This document shows positions 32,998 to 42,231 of a stretch of 64,000 nt of DNA, in pieces. The position numbers and the translations under genes are program-made. The notes below the pieces were generated by a model. It was given only the letters and a program-made list of their open reading frames with translations. It did not search any database and was not told the DNA's origin. The stretch is from JBGVSA01 sp049840475. GTDB taxonomy: Bacteria > Pseudomonadota > Gammaproteobacteria > Burkholderiales > Rhodocyclaceae. Location of the stretch: contig JASGKX010000001.1 of NCBI GenBank assembly GCA_049840475.1, positions 496,001-560,000 on the forward strand. The letters run 5' to 3'. Positions within the stretch are counted from its first letter, which is position 1; every line of letters begins with the position of its first letter.

Positions 32998-33459
32998 TCA
33001 GAAACGCGGCCATACGTTCAGCGGCAACTTGAGGCCGTAGGCGAACACCAGCACGGCTACCGCAGTGAGCACGACGGCCGCGACGAACGCCTCCCGCCAA
33101 TGCGGTTTGCGCTGGCCTGCCGCCGACACCATCACGAGCGCCCACGATGCCAGGGCCAATCCGCCTTTTTCCAGCAGCAGCGCAAATACCGCGATGGCTG
33201 CGCAGATTGCCAACAGCGGGCGCAAGGGAAATCCCCGCAACAGACCCGCCATGACTGGGGCGCGCGCACCGACCGCAAACACAGCAACGCCAAGCACGAC
33301 CAGCACGCCCCCGAGCATGCGCGGGAAAAACCCTGGCCCCATGCGCGCGGCGGAGCCCATGTCATACGCCCCCGCGCCGATCGCGAAGGCAAGGCCGAAA
33401 AGGACGAACACGATCCCCGCAAGGGTGTCGCGGTTACGGGCAGGCAGTAAGGTTTTCAT
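32998..33459 (-). CDS. tctB: Tripartite tricarboxylate transporter, small membrane subunit
   Basis: This 153-residue membrane protein has four hydrophobic segments (about 12-32, 45-65, 80-105 and 120-145), the usual TctB layout. It contains the FPRMLGGVLVVLGVA-type segment after helix 1. Start 33459 (MKTLLPARNRD) fits the family; the longer frame to 33546 has no homology. It sits between tctC and tctA, separated from tctC by a strong hairpin. Confidence 0.9.
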   Translation of the reverse strand: MKTLLPARNRDTLAGIVFVLFGLAFAIGAGAYDMGSAARMGPGFFPRMLGGVLVVLGVAVFAVGARAPVMAGLLRGFPLRPLLAICAAIAVFALLLEKGGLALASWALVMVSAAGQRKPHWREAFVAAVVLTAVAVLVFAYGLKLPLNVWPRF

Positions 33460-33526
33460 GGCGAATACAGGTGCGTGGGTCGCACGCTGGAATGCACGCA
33501 ATGCGCGCGCGGAAAAGGAATACAGA

Positions 33527-33553
33527 CGGCAGGGTGAGAGCATCACCCTGCCG
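33527..33553 (-). terminator. Intercistronic hairpin between tctC and tctB
   Basis: CGGCAGGGTGA and its exact reverse complement make an 11-bp perfect stem with a 5-nt loop, 8 bp after the tctC stop. No T-run follows at once. It probably stabilises the tctC message or partly terminates transcription, giving more binding protein than membrane subunits. Confidence 0.6.
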
Positions 33554-33561
33554 GAACAGCA

Positions 33562-34527
33562 TCAGTTGACCTTGGCGCCGGAGCGCTTTACGACCGGTGG
33601 CCAATGCGCGAATTCAGTTTTCATCAGCGCGGCAAACTCTTCGGGCGAACCGCCTGCCGGTTCTGCGCCAGCAGCCAGCAGCTTGTTGCGCACGTCGGGC
33701 TGCGCAAGGATCTGGTTGATCGAGCGGTTCAAACGCGCGACGACGTCCTTCGGCATGCTGGCCGGTGCGAGAAACCCATTCCAGGTCGTCGCATCGAAAC
33801 CGGGGAAGCCCTGCTCGGCGACAGTCGGCACGTCCGGCAGCGCAACGGAACGCTTGCCATTGGACACGGCGATCAGCTTGACCTTGCCCGACTTGACCAG
33901 CGGCTGCACGTTCGACAACGCGGCGAATCCCATCTGCACTTCACCTGCGGCGAGCGCCTGGGCTGCGGGCGGGCCGCCATTGAACGGCACGTGCAGCATG
34001 TACAGGCCAGCATCCATCTTGAGCATTTCCATCGACAGATGCGACAGCGAGCCGTTGCCGACCGAGGCGTAATCCAGCTTGCCCGGACGCGCCTTCACGT
34101 AGGCGATGAGTTGCTTGAGGTTCGACACGCCGAGATCGCTGCGCACGGCCAGCACGTTGGGCTGCGTCGCGGCCAGGATGACGGGCTGGAGATCCTTTGT
34201 CGGATCGTAGGGCAGCTTGGGGAACAACGAGGGCGCCACGGTCAGCGGGCCGTTATAGCCAAGGAGCAAGGTGTGGCCGTCGCGAGCCTTGGCCACGACG
34301 TCAGCACCGATCGTGCCGCCTGCGCCGGCGCGGTTTTCCACCACCACCGGCTGGCCGAGCGAATCCTTGAGCTTGTCGCCGATCACGCGGGCAACGATGT
34401 CGACCGAGCTACCCGCCGGCGTGGGCACGACGATGCGGACAGGTTGCGACGGCCAGTTCTGGGCGTGAGCTTGCGACAGCAAGCCCATCGTGGCGACGAT
34501 CGCGGCGGCCATGCGCAGGATCTTCAT
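33562..34527 (-). CDS. tctC: Tricarboxylate-binding receptor (Bug/TctC family)
   Basis: This 321-residue periplasmic binding protein has a signal peptide (MKILRMAAAIVATMGLLSQAHA) and the Bug family pattern PVRIVVPTPAGSSVDIVAR then NRAGAGGTIGA. Bug proteins are greatly expanded in Ralstonia and relatives and bind carboxylates such as citrate, aspartate or pyroglutamate; the ligand is not predictable here. Start 34527 follows AGAGGGAGT. Located directly upstream of tctBA, it is most likely their dedicated receptor. Confidence 0.92.
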   Translation of the reverse strand: MKILRMAAAIVATMGLLSQAHAQNWPSQPVRIVVPTPAGSSVDIVARVIGDKLKDSLGQPVVVENRAGAGGTIGADVVAKARDGHTLLLGYNGPLTVAPSLFPKLPYDPTKDLQPVILAATQPNVLAVRSDLGVSNLKQLIAYVKARPGKLDYASVGNGSLSHLSMEMLKMDAGLYMLHVPFNGGPPAAQALAAGEVQMGFAALSNVQPLVKSGKVKLIAVSNGKRSVALPDVPTVAEQGFPGFDATTWNGFLAPASMPKDVVARLNRSINQILAQPDVRNKLLAAGAEPAGGSPEEFAALMKTEFAHWPPVVKRSGAKVN

Positions 34528-34703
34528 GTTCGTGACTCCCTCTTTTTCTTTATCGTGACAGATGCGCTGTGGCGGCGATGATAGCAGTTGAGCCGGCCAC
34601 ACCGTGAAATACGGCGGGCCAACGGTCGCACGTCCGAGAAACTCCGGTGGCACCACCAGCCGATTCCGTTAAGCTAGGCACTCCCCGTCCGAGAGGTCTG
34701 GCC

Positions 34704-35324
34704 ATGCAATTGATCGGCATGCTCGATTCGCCTTACGTTCGCCGGGTGGCCATATCGGCTGCGCTGATGGACCTTGCGTTCGAACACCGTTCGGTATCGG
34801 TATTCCGCGACTTCGAAGCCTTCAAGATCGTCAATCCGATGGTCAAGGCGCCCACGCTGTTGTGCGATGACGGTGAGATTCTCATCGACAGCACGCTCAT
34901 CCTCGACTACCTGGAAAGCATGGTCGCACCAGCGCACCGCCTGATGCCAAGCGCGGTATGGGTACGCCGACGCGTTTTGCACATCATCGGCGTGGCGCTG
35001 GTGGCCGCGGAAAAGACCGTGCAGTACATCTACGAAGTGAAGCTGCGGCCCGAAGACAAACAGTTCGAAGATTGGGTGGTGCGCATCACCAGCCAGCTTT
35101 CCCATGCGTGGGATCTGCTCGAACCGATGGCGGCCAATGCACATCCATGGCTGATGGGCCAACGCATGACGCAGGCGGATGTCACGCTGGCCGTAGCGTG
35201 GCGCTTCAATCAGTTTTCTGTGCCGGGGCTGACCGATCCGCAACGCTATCCGGCGCTGGCGGCATTTTCGGCACGTGCCGAACAGCTCCCGGCATTCATC
35301 GCCTACCCCGTCGATCGGGAATGA
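34704..35324 (+). CDS. Glutathione S-transferase family protein
   Basis: This 206-residue protein has an N-terminal thioredoxin-like domain (MQLIGMLDSPYVRRVAIS, with Ser at the likely catalytic position and the IDSTLILDYLE glutathione-binding segment) and an all-helical C-terminal domain with the ADVTLAVAWRF motif. Substrates of this class are broad. ATG 34704 is used because the first beta strand begins there. It is divergent from tctC and convergent with trmB. Confidence 0.88.
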   Translation: MQLIGMLDSPYVRRVAISAALMDLAFEHRSVSVFRDFEAFKIVNPMVKAPTLLCDDGEILIDSTLILDYLESMVAPAHRLMPSAVWVRRRVLHIIGVALVAAEKTVQYIYEVKLRPEDKQFEDWVVRITSQLSHAWDLLEPMAANAHPWLMGQRMTQADVTLAVAWRFNQFSVPGLTDPQRYPALAAFSARAEQLPAFIAYPVDRE

Positions 35325-35378
35325 CGACGCCATGATGGCGTTGTCGGGCGCATGCACGCCCGACTCGTTCGACGAGGC

Positions 35379-36092
35379 TTAGCCGTTGCGACGGAAGATG
35401 AGATCCCACACGCCGTGACCAAGACGCAGGCCGCGCGCCTCGAACTTGGTCAACGGACGATAGTCAGGGCGCGGCGCGAAGTCGTCGCTCGAATTCTCTA
35501 ACAACATTTCCGCGCGCAGGACTTCGAGCATCTGCATGGCGTAGTCCTCCCAATCGGTGGCGCAATGCAGATAGCCGCCCGGAGCCAGGCGTCGCGCCAA
35601 CTCAGTGACGAATGCCGGCTGCAGGATGCGGCGCTTGTGGTGTTTTTTCTTCGGCCACGGGTCGGGGAAGAACACATGCACACCCGCCAGCGAACCCTCG
35701 GCGATCATGTCACGCACGATCTCGGTGGCGTCGTGCTGCATGACGCGCAGATTCGGGATGCCGTCGGCTTCAATCAGCTTGCAGAGATTGCCCACACCGG
35801 GGCCGTGGACTTCGATGCCGATGAAATCAGTATCGGGGCGGGCCTTGGCAATTTCCGCCGTCGCGACGCCCATGCCAAAACCAATCTCAAGCACCACTGG
35901 CGCGTGGCGACCGAAGACGGCATCCGTGTCGAGCCGTTCCGCGCGATACGGAATACCGTAACGTGGCATCAGCACTTCGATAGCGCGCGTCTGTGCATCG
36001 GACATGCGCCCTTGTCGTAGCACAAAGCTGCGGATCGGCTGGCGCGACAGGCGTGGAACGTCGTCGTCCATCGGCGGAGGCGAAGCAGTCAT
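35379..36092 (-). CDS. trmB: tRNA (guanine-N7-)-methyltransferase
   Basis: This 237-residue class I SAM methyltransferase makes m7G46 in tRNA. The SAM site shows as VLEIGFGMGVATAEIAKA near residues 66-83 and the TrmB-specific FFPDPWPKKKHHKRR near residue 137. Length and motifs are normal. It starts 14 bp after the thiG stop, so it is likely co-transcribed with thiSG, an association seen in related genera. Confidence 0.95.
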   Translation of the reverse strand: MTASPPPMDDDVPRLSRQPIRSFVLRQGRMSDAQTRAIEVLMPRYGIPYRAERLDTDAVFGRHAPVVLEIGFGMGVATAEIAKARPDTDFIGIEVHGPGVGNLCKLIEADGIPNLRVMQHDATEIVRDMIAEGSLAGVHVFFPDPWPKKKHHKRRILQPAFVTELARRLAPGGYLHCATDWEDYAMQMLEVLRAEMLLENSSDDFAPRPDYRPLTKFEARGLRLGHGVWDLIFRRNG

Positions 36093-36106
36093 GGTACGAA
36101 CCTTGT

Positions 36107-36892
36107 TCAGGAGCCAATCAGCCCGCCGGTCGGCGAACTGGGCGAAGCAGAATAGAACTTGCGCGGCATGCGGCCCGCGAGGAAGGCATCACGCCCCGCC
36201 TCAACGGCCTTCTTCATGGCGCCAGCCATGCGCACGGGGTCCTGCGCTGCGGCGATGGCCGTATTCATCAGCACACCGTCGCAACCCAATTCCATGGCAA
36301 TCGCCGCATCTGACGCAGTGCCCACACCGGCGTCGACGATCACCGGCACACGGGCTTGTTCGATGATGAGCTTGAGGTTCCACGGATTGAGAATGCCCAT
36401 GCCCGACCCGATGAGCGATGCCAGCGGCATGATCGCCACGCAACCGATGTCTTCGAGCATGCGTGCCTGAATCGGGTCGTCCGAGCAATACACCATGACC
36501 TGAAAGCCGTCCTTCACCAACACCTCCGCGGCCTTGAGGGTCTCGGGCATGTTGGGGAACAGTGTGTGTTGGTCACCGAGCACTTCGAGCTTGACCAGCG
36601 AATGACCATCCAGCAACTCTCGCGCCAGCCGCAGCGTACGCACGGCCTCGTCGGCCGAATAGCAGCCTGCGGTGTTCGGCAGATAGGTGAAGTGCGACAT
36701 CGGCACGGCATCCAGCAGGCTGGGCGCCTTCGGATCCTGCCCGATATTGGTGCGACGAATGGCAACGGTGACGATCTGCGCGCCCGACGCGTCGAGCGCG
36801 GCGCGCGTCTCGGTGAAGTCCTTGTACTTGCCCGTACCGACGAGCAGACGCGAAGCGTAGCCCTTGCCGGCAATCAGCAGCGGATCGTTCAT
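36107..36892 (-). CDS. thiG: Thiazole synthase
   Basis: This 261-residue TIM-barrel enzyme joins the sulfur from ThiS thiocarboxylate with deoxyxylulose phosphate and dehydroglycine to make the thiazole of thiamine. The family segments LLVGTGKY, MVYCSDDP, MPLASLIGSGMGI and VPVIVDAGVGTASDA are all visible. thiS lies immediately upstream. thiC, thiO and thiE are not in the window, unlike the compact thi operons of some relatives. Confidence 0.96.
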   Translation of the reverse strand: MNDPLLIAGKGYASRLLVGTGKYKDFTETRAALDASGAQIVTVAIRRTNIGQDPKAPSLLDAVPMSHFTYLPNTAGCYSADEAVRTLRLARELLDGHSLVKLEVLGDQHTLFPNMPETLKAAEVLVKDGFQVMVYCSDDPIQARMLEDIGCVAIMPLASLIGSGMGILNPWNLKLIIEQARVPVIVDAGVGTASDAAIAMELGCDGVLMNTAIAAAQDPVRMAGAMKKAVEAGRDAFLAGRMPRKFYSASPSSPTGGLIGS

Positions 36893-36925
36893 GGTGTGTG
36901 CTTCCGGAAAATACAGTGCCGCGCC

Positions 36926-37129
36926 TCAACCGCCACCCACGGCGACGACGATTTCGAGGCGGTCGCCCTCGGCCAGCGACGTGGCAGCATGCAGGCCGCG
37001 CGGCACGATGCTGCCATTGCATTCCACCGCCACGCGCTTACCGACCAGCTCTAGCGATTCGAGCAGACCGGCAACAGTCAGCGACGCGGGAAACTGGCGG
37101 CTCTCGCCGTTGATGGAAAGGGTAAGCAT
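36926..37129 (-). CDS. thiS: Sulfur carrier protein ThiS
   Basis: This 67-residue ubiquitin-fold protein ends in the required Gly-Gly (VVAVGGG), where the C-terminal thiocarboxylate is formed. Its start at 37129 (MLTLSING) gives the usual length; an in-frame extension upstream was not used. A TAGAAT -10-like hexamer lies at 37177-37182 on the minus strand with no clear -35. I searched the leader by eye for a TPP riboswitch and saw none. Confidence 0.93.
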   Translation of the reverse strand: MLTLSINGESRQFPASLTVAGLLESLELVGKRVAVECNGSIVPRGLHAATSLAEGDRLEIVVAVGGG

Positions 37130-37399
37130 GCAGCGACTCGCCCGCGAACGCGGCTCATCGAAAAATGGGAGCCGCGATTCTAGCACGGCCATCACGGCCC
37201 CTTTCCGGGTCCGGCCGTCGCAGCCACGCGGGCGCCGGAGAGCCAACCATGTTGAAGCCAGCGCGATCCAACTCGGCATCCATGCAGGCTGGCCGGAACC
37301 TTGCAAGCCAGCCGTCCACCAAGCCCTGTGCGACCGAACTGCCGGACACGGCCCGTTTCTTGCGGAGCCGGCGTAACCCCTGACATCTCCATAACAACC

Positions 37400-38179
37400 A
37401 TGAAGTCACTCCATCAGACCCTGCCGGCGCTGATTGGCGCCACCCTGCTTATCGCCCTCCCCGCCCACGGCCAGGGCCGCCCCAACGACCCTGCATTCAA
37501 CAACCTGGCTTCGTCGCCCAAGGGCGGCAATGGCCACTGGGTTGGCTCGCTTGGTTTCGGCATGACCGTCAGCCGCGGCAACAGCGACTCCACGCAAGCG
37601 TCGCTGTCCGCCGACGCCGTCCGCGCACTGCGCGACAGCCGTATCGCACTCCATGGTCTGTTCATCCGCAATACGAGCAACGGAGACACCACGGCCGACA
37701 ACGACCTGGCGGAGGCCCGCTATGAGCGCAACTTTGCACAAGCATGGTTCGGATTCGGCGACGCGACATTCGAGCGCGACCCATTCAAGGACCTCGACCT
37801 GCGCCAGACTTACGGCACGGGCGCGGGCTATCGCCTGCTGCGCGCAGAGGGGCTGCAACTGAACGTCTATGCGGGTCTGGCCTATACCTTCGAAGACCAC
37901 AAGGTCGCCTCCGATGCCAAGGGCGTCGAGCCTATGATCGGCAACGACTTCACCTATGCGCTGTCAGAGACGGCCACGCTCAGTCAGCGTTGGGTGTTGT
38001 TCCCCAACACCGTCGGCGTGGGCGGCGTACGGTCGGTATTCCAGATCGATCTGAGCACCAAGATTACGGACCGCTTCGGCCTGCAACTCTCCGTGCTGAA
38101 CAAATTCCGCGAGAAGGTCCTGTCGGGCGAGAAAAAGTCGGACACGATCATCTTCACCGGCATTACGGCCAATTTCTGA
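37400..38179 (+). CDS. DUF481 outer-membrane beta-barrel protein
   Basis: This 259-residue exported protein has a signal peptide (about residues 1-24) and the DUF481 hallmark GSLGFGMTVSRGNSDSTQ near residues 49-66, followed by alternating strands typical of a beta barrel and the terminal aromatic residue (ITANF). Members are sometimes called salt-induced outer-membrane proteins; no transport substrate is established. Start 37400 (MKSLHQ) gives the signal peptide; no strong Shine-Dalgarno sequence precedes it. Confidence 0.85.
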   Translation: MKSLHQTLPALIGATLLIALPAHGQGRPNDPAFNNLASSPKGGNGHWVGSLGFGMTVSRGNSDSTQASLSADAVRALRDSRIALHGLFIRNTSNGDTTADNDLAEARYERNFAQAWFGFGDATFERDPFKDLDLRQTYGTGAGYRLLRAEGLQLNVYAGLAYTFEDHKVASDAKGVEPMIGNDFTYALSETATLSQRWVLFPNTVGVGGVRSVFQIDLSTKITDRFGLQLSVLNKFREKVLSGEKKSDTIIFTGITANF

Positions 38180-38201
38180 CACAACGCGCGCACCTTGGCG
38201 G

Positions 38202-38230
38202 TTGAGGCAAAGAGCCGATTTCCGTACAAT
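38202..38230 (+). promoter_or_regulatory. Sigma-70-type promoter of tRNA-Gly
   Basis: TTGAGG (38202-38207) and TACAAT (38225-38230) are separated by 17 bp and lie 44 bp before the mature tRNA. A GC-rich discriminator follows, as is common for stable RNA promoters. Confidence 0.65.
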
Positions 38231-38273
38231 CCGCCTCTCCCTGCCCCGGCTCCTGCGCCGGAAGGCCGCCCGA

Positions 38274-38347
38274 GCGGGCGTCGTATAATGGCAATACCCT
38301 AGCTTCCCAAGCTAGAGCCGTGGGTTCGATTCCCATCGCCCGCTCCA
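38274..38347 (+). tRNA. tRNA-Gly(CCC)
   Basis: The 74-nt cloverleaf includes an encoded CCA. The acceptor stem GCGGGCG pairs with CGCCCGC. The anticodon arm CTAGC-TTCCCAA-GCTAG gives anticodon CCC, and the T arm carries GTTCGAT. This is the rare GGG-reading glycine tRNA. Confidence 0.97.
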
Positions 38348-38380
38348 CGAATACCGGCAGCAAGTATTTGTTAGCCAAAG

Positions 38381-38412
38381 AAAAAGCCAAGCTTCCCTAG
38401 CTTGGCTTTTTT
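38381..38412 (+). terminator. Rho-independent terminator of tRNA-Gly
   Basis: AAAAAGCCAAGC pairs with GCTTGGCTTTTT around a 7-nt loop, with a T-run at the 3' side. It lies 33 bp after the tRNA. The remaining sequence to 38635 has no visible gene. Confidence 0.9.
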
Positions 38413-38635
38413 GCTTTCTGGCCACCGTTTGGTCACGGTGGCATACGCCGCGCTCAAGTCCTCGATCGCTAGCCTCGTTATCGCTGAGCGCCCGAAACCC
38501 CAACGTGGCCGACGTAAATTCGCTCCAGCTTCATGCCCCTCCATTGTTTTGGCACATTGCTTCGTGCGCTATGCGGCGCAGCTGCGATTGAGTAATTTCG
38601 AGGACTCCTGTTTGAACAGTCCCATTCCCGCCGGC

Positions 38636-39991
38636 TCACGACTGCAGCGCTATCGCTGCACGCAGGCGCTCAAGTGATTCGGCGTCGCCGCGCACACGGA
38701 AGGTGGCGCCCTCTTCGCTGGCTTGCTCTTCGAGCACATTGCAGCTGGCGTAGATGTCCTTGCGCCATTGCTGGGCGGACCAGGGTACGAACAGTTCCGC
38801 CTCGACGAGGTCGCGCTGGAAGTAAGCGACGATGATGCCGTGCAGACGCGCCACGTCTTCGGGGCGACGGGCGCTCATCACCACGCAATCCGGGTACTTT
38901 TCCTTGAGCGCGGCTTCGCAGGCAAGCTGCGCGGCTTCGTCACCAACGTGGTCGATCTTGTTGAAAATGCGCAGACGCGGCACCTCGCCTGCGCCGATCT
39001 CGGACAGTACGACATCGGTCACTTCGCGCTGGCGCTCGAAGCCTGGGTCGCTAGCATCAATCACGTGCAGCAACAGTTCGGCATCCAGCGCTTCGTCCAG
39101 CGTTGATTTGAACGAGGCGACCAGGCCGTGCGGCAAGTTCTTGATGAAGCCCACCGTATCGCTGACCAGCACCTTGGGTACGCTCTCCGGGTGCAGCACG
39201 CGCACGGTCGTGTCGAGCGTGGCGAAAAGCTTGTTGGCGACCAGCACTTCGCTGCCGGTCAGCGCACGCATCAGCGTGGACTTGCCGGCGTTGGTGTAAC
39301 CCACCAGGGCGACGGTGGCGATACCGCCCTGCGCCTTCTGTCGGCGTGCGCGCTGCGTGTTGCGCGTGGCGCCCATGGCTTCGATTTCCTGCTGCAGCTC
39401 GGCCATACGGTCGCGGATTTTGCGGCGGTCCAGCTCGGTGGCAGACTCGCCAGCACCACGCCCGCCTACACCACTGCGCTGCCGACCCTGTGGCCCGGCC
39501 GCCTTGGCCGCTTCGCGCAGGCGTGGCGCCATGTAGCTCAAGCGCGCCATCTCGACCTGCGCCCTGGCAGCCGGCGAGCGCGCGTTGCGATGAAAGATCT
39601 CGAGGATGACCATGGTGCGGTCCATCACCTCGACGCCGACTTCGAGTTCCAGGTTGCGTAGTTGCGTAGGCGATATTTCGTGGTTGACGAGCAGCACTTC
39701 GATGTCGTCGTCTTCGGGCTCGGTCGCGAGCGGCGCTCCGTCCATCTCGTCGAACCCCACATTGCCGCTGATGGCCAGCCGGACTTCGTCGCGCTTGCCT
39801 ACGCCCAGGTAACCAGTGGTATCGAAGCTCGTGCGCTTCTGCACGAAGGTGTGCACCACCTGCAGGCCCAGGGTCTTGGCCAGTTCGCGCAACTCCATCA
39901 AGGATGCCTCGAACTCCAGATCGGAGACGGAGGGCAGTTGCACGGCGGCTACGACAGCACGCACGGGTTTCTCTTGGACTTCTCTAGGCAT
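38636..39991 (-). CDS. hflX: GTPase HflX
   Basis: This 451-residue P-loop GTPase has the HflX N-terminal domain (GYLGVGKRDEV, then NHEISPTQLRNLE and DRTMVILEIF), a helical linker and the G domain: G1 GYTNAGKST near residue 222, G3 DTVGFI and G4 NKID. HflX binds the large ribosomal subunit and rescues or splits stalled ribosomes, notably after heat stress. Here it is not next to hfq as in many proteobacteria, so a second copy may exist elsewhere. Confidence 0.93.
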   Translation of the reverse strand: MPREVQEKPVRAVVAAVQLPSVSDLEFEASLMELRELAKTLGLQVVHTFVQKRTSFDTTGYLGVGKRDEVRLAISGNVGFDEMDGAPLATEPEDDDIEVLLVNHEISPTQLRNLELEVGVEVMDRTMVILEIFHRNARSPAARAQVEMARLSYMAPRLREAAKAAGPQGRQRSGVGGRGAGESATELDRRKIRDRMAELQQEIEAMGATRNTQRARRQKAQGGIATVALVGYTNAGKSTLMRALTGSEVLVANKLFATLDTTVRVLHPESVPKVLVSDTVGFIKNLPHGLVASFKSTLDEALDAELLLHVIDASDPGFERQREVTDVVLSEIGAGEVPRLRIFNKIDHVGDEAAQLACEAALKEKYPDCVVMSARRPEDVARLHGIIVAYFQRDLVEAELFVPWSAQQWRKDIYASCNVLEEQASEEGATFRVRGDAESLERLRAAIALQS

Positions 39992-40241
39992 TGCAGGCGA
40001 TCAGATGAACAGGCAAAGGCGGAGTGTACCCGGCATTGGCCGCCATGCAGCCCGTTCACGATCTGTCGTGAGCGGCTGTCAGCGGGGCCAAGCGCAGCAC
40101 CGGAACCGGAGTGTGCGCAGACGAATGAGGATTCCGAGCGGCGCATGAGCCCCGATCTCAGCCTCGCGACAAGATCGAGGACAGGCGCCTTGGCCGGCCG
40201 TCGCCTTCGCGCCCCTCCACCAAGGCTGCGCCGGGCAGCGA

Positions 40242-41627
40242 CTACAGACGGCGCAGCTTGACCGGCCGGCCCTTGAGCTTGCCGACCGAGAGCCGTCGCA
40301 CCGCTTCGTCGGCAATGCTGCGTTCGACGGCCACATAGCTGCTCTGGTCCGTGATGTTGATCTTGCCGATCTGCTCACGCGTAAAGCCGGCCTCGCCCGT
40401 CAACGCGCCGAGCACGTCAGCGGGACGGATCTTGTCCTTGCGCCCGCCGAGAATCTGCAGCGTGGCCATCGGCGGCACCAGCGGCGCATCGTCGATCGCT
40501 TGCAGCGCACTCAGATCATGCCATTCGGGTTCGATGCTGCACGCAGCGGCGATGGCACCAATGCGGCGCTTGTCTCCGGCACTCATCAGGCTCAGTGCCC
40601 AGCCGTCCTGGTCGGCGCGACCTGTGCGGCCAACGCGGTGCACGTGCACTTCGGGGTCTGGCGTGATGTCGACATTGATGACCATTTCGAGGTCTTTGAT
40701 GTCGAGCCCGCGCGCCGCCACGTCGGTGGCGACCAGCACGGAGCAGCTACGGTGTGCAAAGCGGATCAGCACCTGATCGCGCTCGACCTGCTCAAGCTCG
40801 CCATGCAGCGCCAGCGCTTCGATACCCTGCGCCTGCAGCACGTCGAGCAACTCGCGGCATTGCTGGCGCGTGTTGCAGAAAGCCAATGCACTGACCGGAC
40901 GATAGTGGCGCAGCAGGGCCGCGACGGCCTGCAGGCGTTCCTCGTGCTTCACCTCGTAGAAGCGCTGGCGGATTTTGTCCGCGGCGTGCGTCTCTTCAAG
41001 CTTGATCATCGACGGTTCGCGCAGAAACTGCTGTGCCAGCCGTGCAATGCCATCCGGGTACGTGGCGGAGAACAGCAAGGTCTGGCGCCGCGTCGGACAA
41101 TGACTGGCGACATAGGCGATATCGTCGAAGAAGCCCATGTCCAGCATGCGGTCAGCCTCGTCCAGTACAAGCAACTGAAGCCCGTCGAGCCGCAGGCTGC
41201 CCCGCTCGATGTGATCCATGATGCGGCCCGGCGTGCCGACCACGACGTGGGCACCATGCTCCAGGCTGGCACGCTGCGGACCAGCCGGCGTACCACCACA
41301 CAACGTGACGATCTTGATGTTGTCGTGGCCGCGCGCAAGGCGGCGGATTTCCTTCGTCACCTGCTCGGCCAGCTCGCGCGTCGGGCATAGCACGAGCGCC
41401 TGCACCGCAAACCAGCGCGGGTTGAGTCGCATCAGCAGCGGCAGTGCGAAGGCGGCGGTTTTGCCGCTGCCGGTCTTGGCCTGTGCGATGAGGTCCTGCC
41501 CGGCCAACGCGGGCGGCAGGCTCGCGGCCTGGATGGGCGTCATCTCCAGGTAGTCGAGTTGCTTCAGCGTGGCCTTCAGCGCCGGCGTGAGGGGGAGTGC
41601 GTCGAAACTGTGCAGAGCGTCACTCAT
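40242..41627 (-). CDS. dbpA: ATP-dependent RNA helicase DbpA
   Basis: This 461-residue DEAD-box helicase has AQAKTGSGKTAAF (motif I), DEADRMLDMGF (motif II), SAT (motif III) and HRVGRTGRA (motif VI). The C-terminal domain (GKINITDQSSYVAVE...VKLRRL) is the DbpA RNA-binding module that targets hairpin 92 of 23S rRNA. It functions in 50S ribosome assembly. The small downstream gene at 41633-42193 is immediately upstream on the same strand, with 5 bp between them. Confidence 0.95.
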   Translation of the reverse strand: MSDALHSFDALPLTPALKATLKQLDYLEMTPIQAASLPPALAGQDLIAQAKTGSGKTAAFALPLLMRLNPRWFAVQALVLCPTRELAEQVTKEIRRLARGHDNIKIVTLCGGTPAGPQRASLEHGAHVVVGTPGRIMDHIERGSLRLDGLQLLVLDEADRMLDMGFFDDIAYVASHCPTRRQTLLFSATYPDGIARLAQQFLREPSMIKLEETHAADKIRQRFYEVKHEERLQAVAALLRHYRPVSALAFCNTRQQCRELLDVLQAQGIEALALHGELEQVERDQVLIRFAHRSCSVLVATDVAARGLDIKDLEMVINVDITPDPEVHVHRVGRTGRADQDGWALSLMSAGDKRRIGAIAAACSIEPEWHDLSALQAIDDAPLVPPMATLQILGGRKDKIRPADVLGALTGEAGFTREQIGKINITDQSSYVAVERSIADEAVRRLSVGKLKGRPVKLRRL

Positions 41628-41632
41628 GCGAT

Positions 41633-42193
41633 TCAGCGTCCCCGCGCGCCGCGCTTGGGACTGCCAAAGCCGCCACTGGTGGTTCGACCCGGCGTGCGTG
41701 TCTCGCCTGCCGGCCTGCGCGGGCTACCCGGGCGCGACGGGCGCCATCCGTCAGCCTTGCGCGGCGCCCTCTCCTCGCGCTGCTGCGCGAGCTTTTCGCT
41801 CTTGGTAGGCGGAGGCAAGGAGGCACGCCAGGCCTCCAGCGCCGCACTCAACACCGTTGCCTCGGGCTGCACGGCCGCCATCGTCGGCTCAGCCTCGTAC
41901 GTTGGCAACGCACGCTTGAGTTGGGCCGCACGATCGGCTGTCTCGCCTTTGGCTGGCACGCTTTTCATGAGCGCCTCGCCGGCAGCGCTGAGGCCATAGC
42001 TGTCGCCACTGGCGACAATCAGGCCGTGGCTGCTCAGGCGTGCGAACGCGCCCAGCAACTTGTCTTCGGCTGGCAAGAGCGGCTGCAGCGTGCCGAGCGC
42101 GATGGCGATGTCTTCTACTGCCGCAGGCTTGCGTTTGCTGGCAAGTGTGATGGCGAGCAGCAGAAGCAGGTCCGCGTCATGAATGGGATGCAT
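41633..42193 (-). CDS. Hypothetical basic-tailed protein upstream of dbpA
   Basis: This 186-residue protein was not recognised. The N-terminal 85 residues look like a small helical, winged-helix-like module (AVEDIAIALGTLQPLLPAEDKLLGAFARLSSHGLI, then YGLSAAGEALM). The C-terminal 60 residues are very basic and rich in Arg, Pro and Gly, suggesting nucleic-acid binding. It ends 5 bp before dbpA, so it is probably co-transcribed and may serve RNA or ribosome biology. Confidence 0.7.
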   Translation of the reverse strand: MHPIHDADLLLLLAITLASKRKPAAVEDIAIALGTLQPLLPAEDKLLGAFARLSSHGLIVASGDSYGLSAAGEALMKSVPAKGETADRAAQLKRALPTYEAEPTMAAVQPEATVLSAALEAWRASLPPPTKSEKLAQQREERAPRKADGWRPSRPGSPRRPAGETRTPGRTTSGGFGSPKRGARGR

Positions 42194-42231
42194 GGAACAC
42201 TTTCAGAGGAAGGACGTTGAGGGTAGCCGAT

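Noticed and set aside
37130..37399. TPP riboswitch upstream of thiS
   Set aside because: The conserved CTGAGA and related THI-box elements could not be found on the minus strand.
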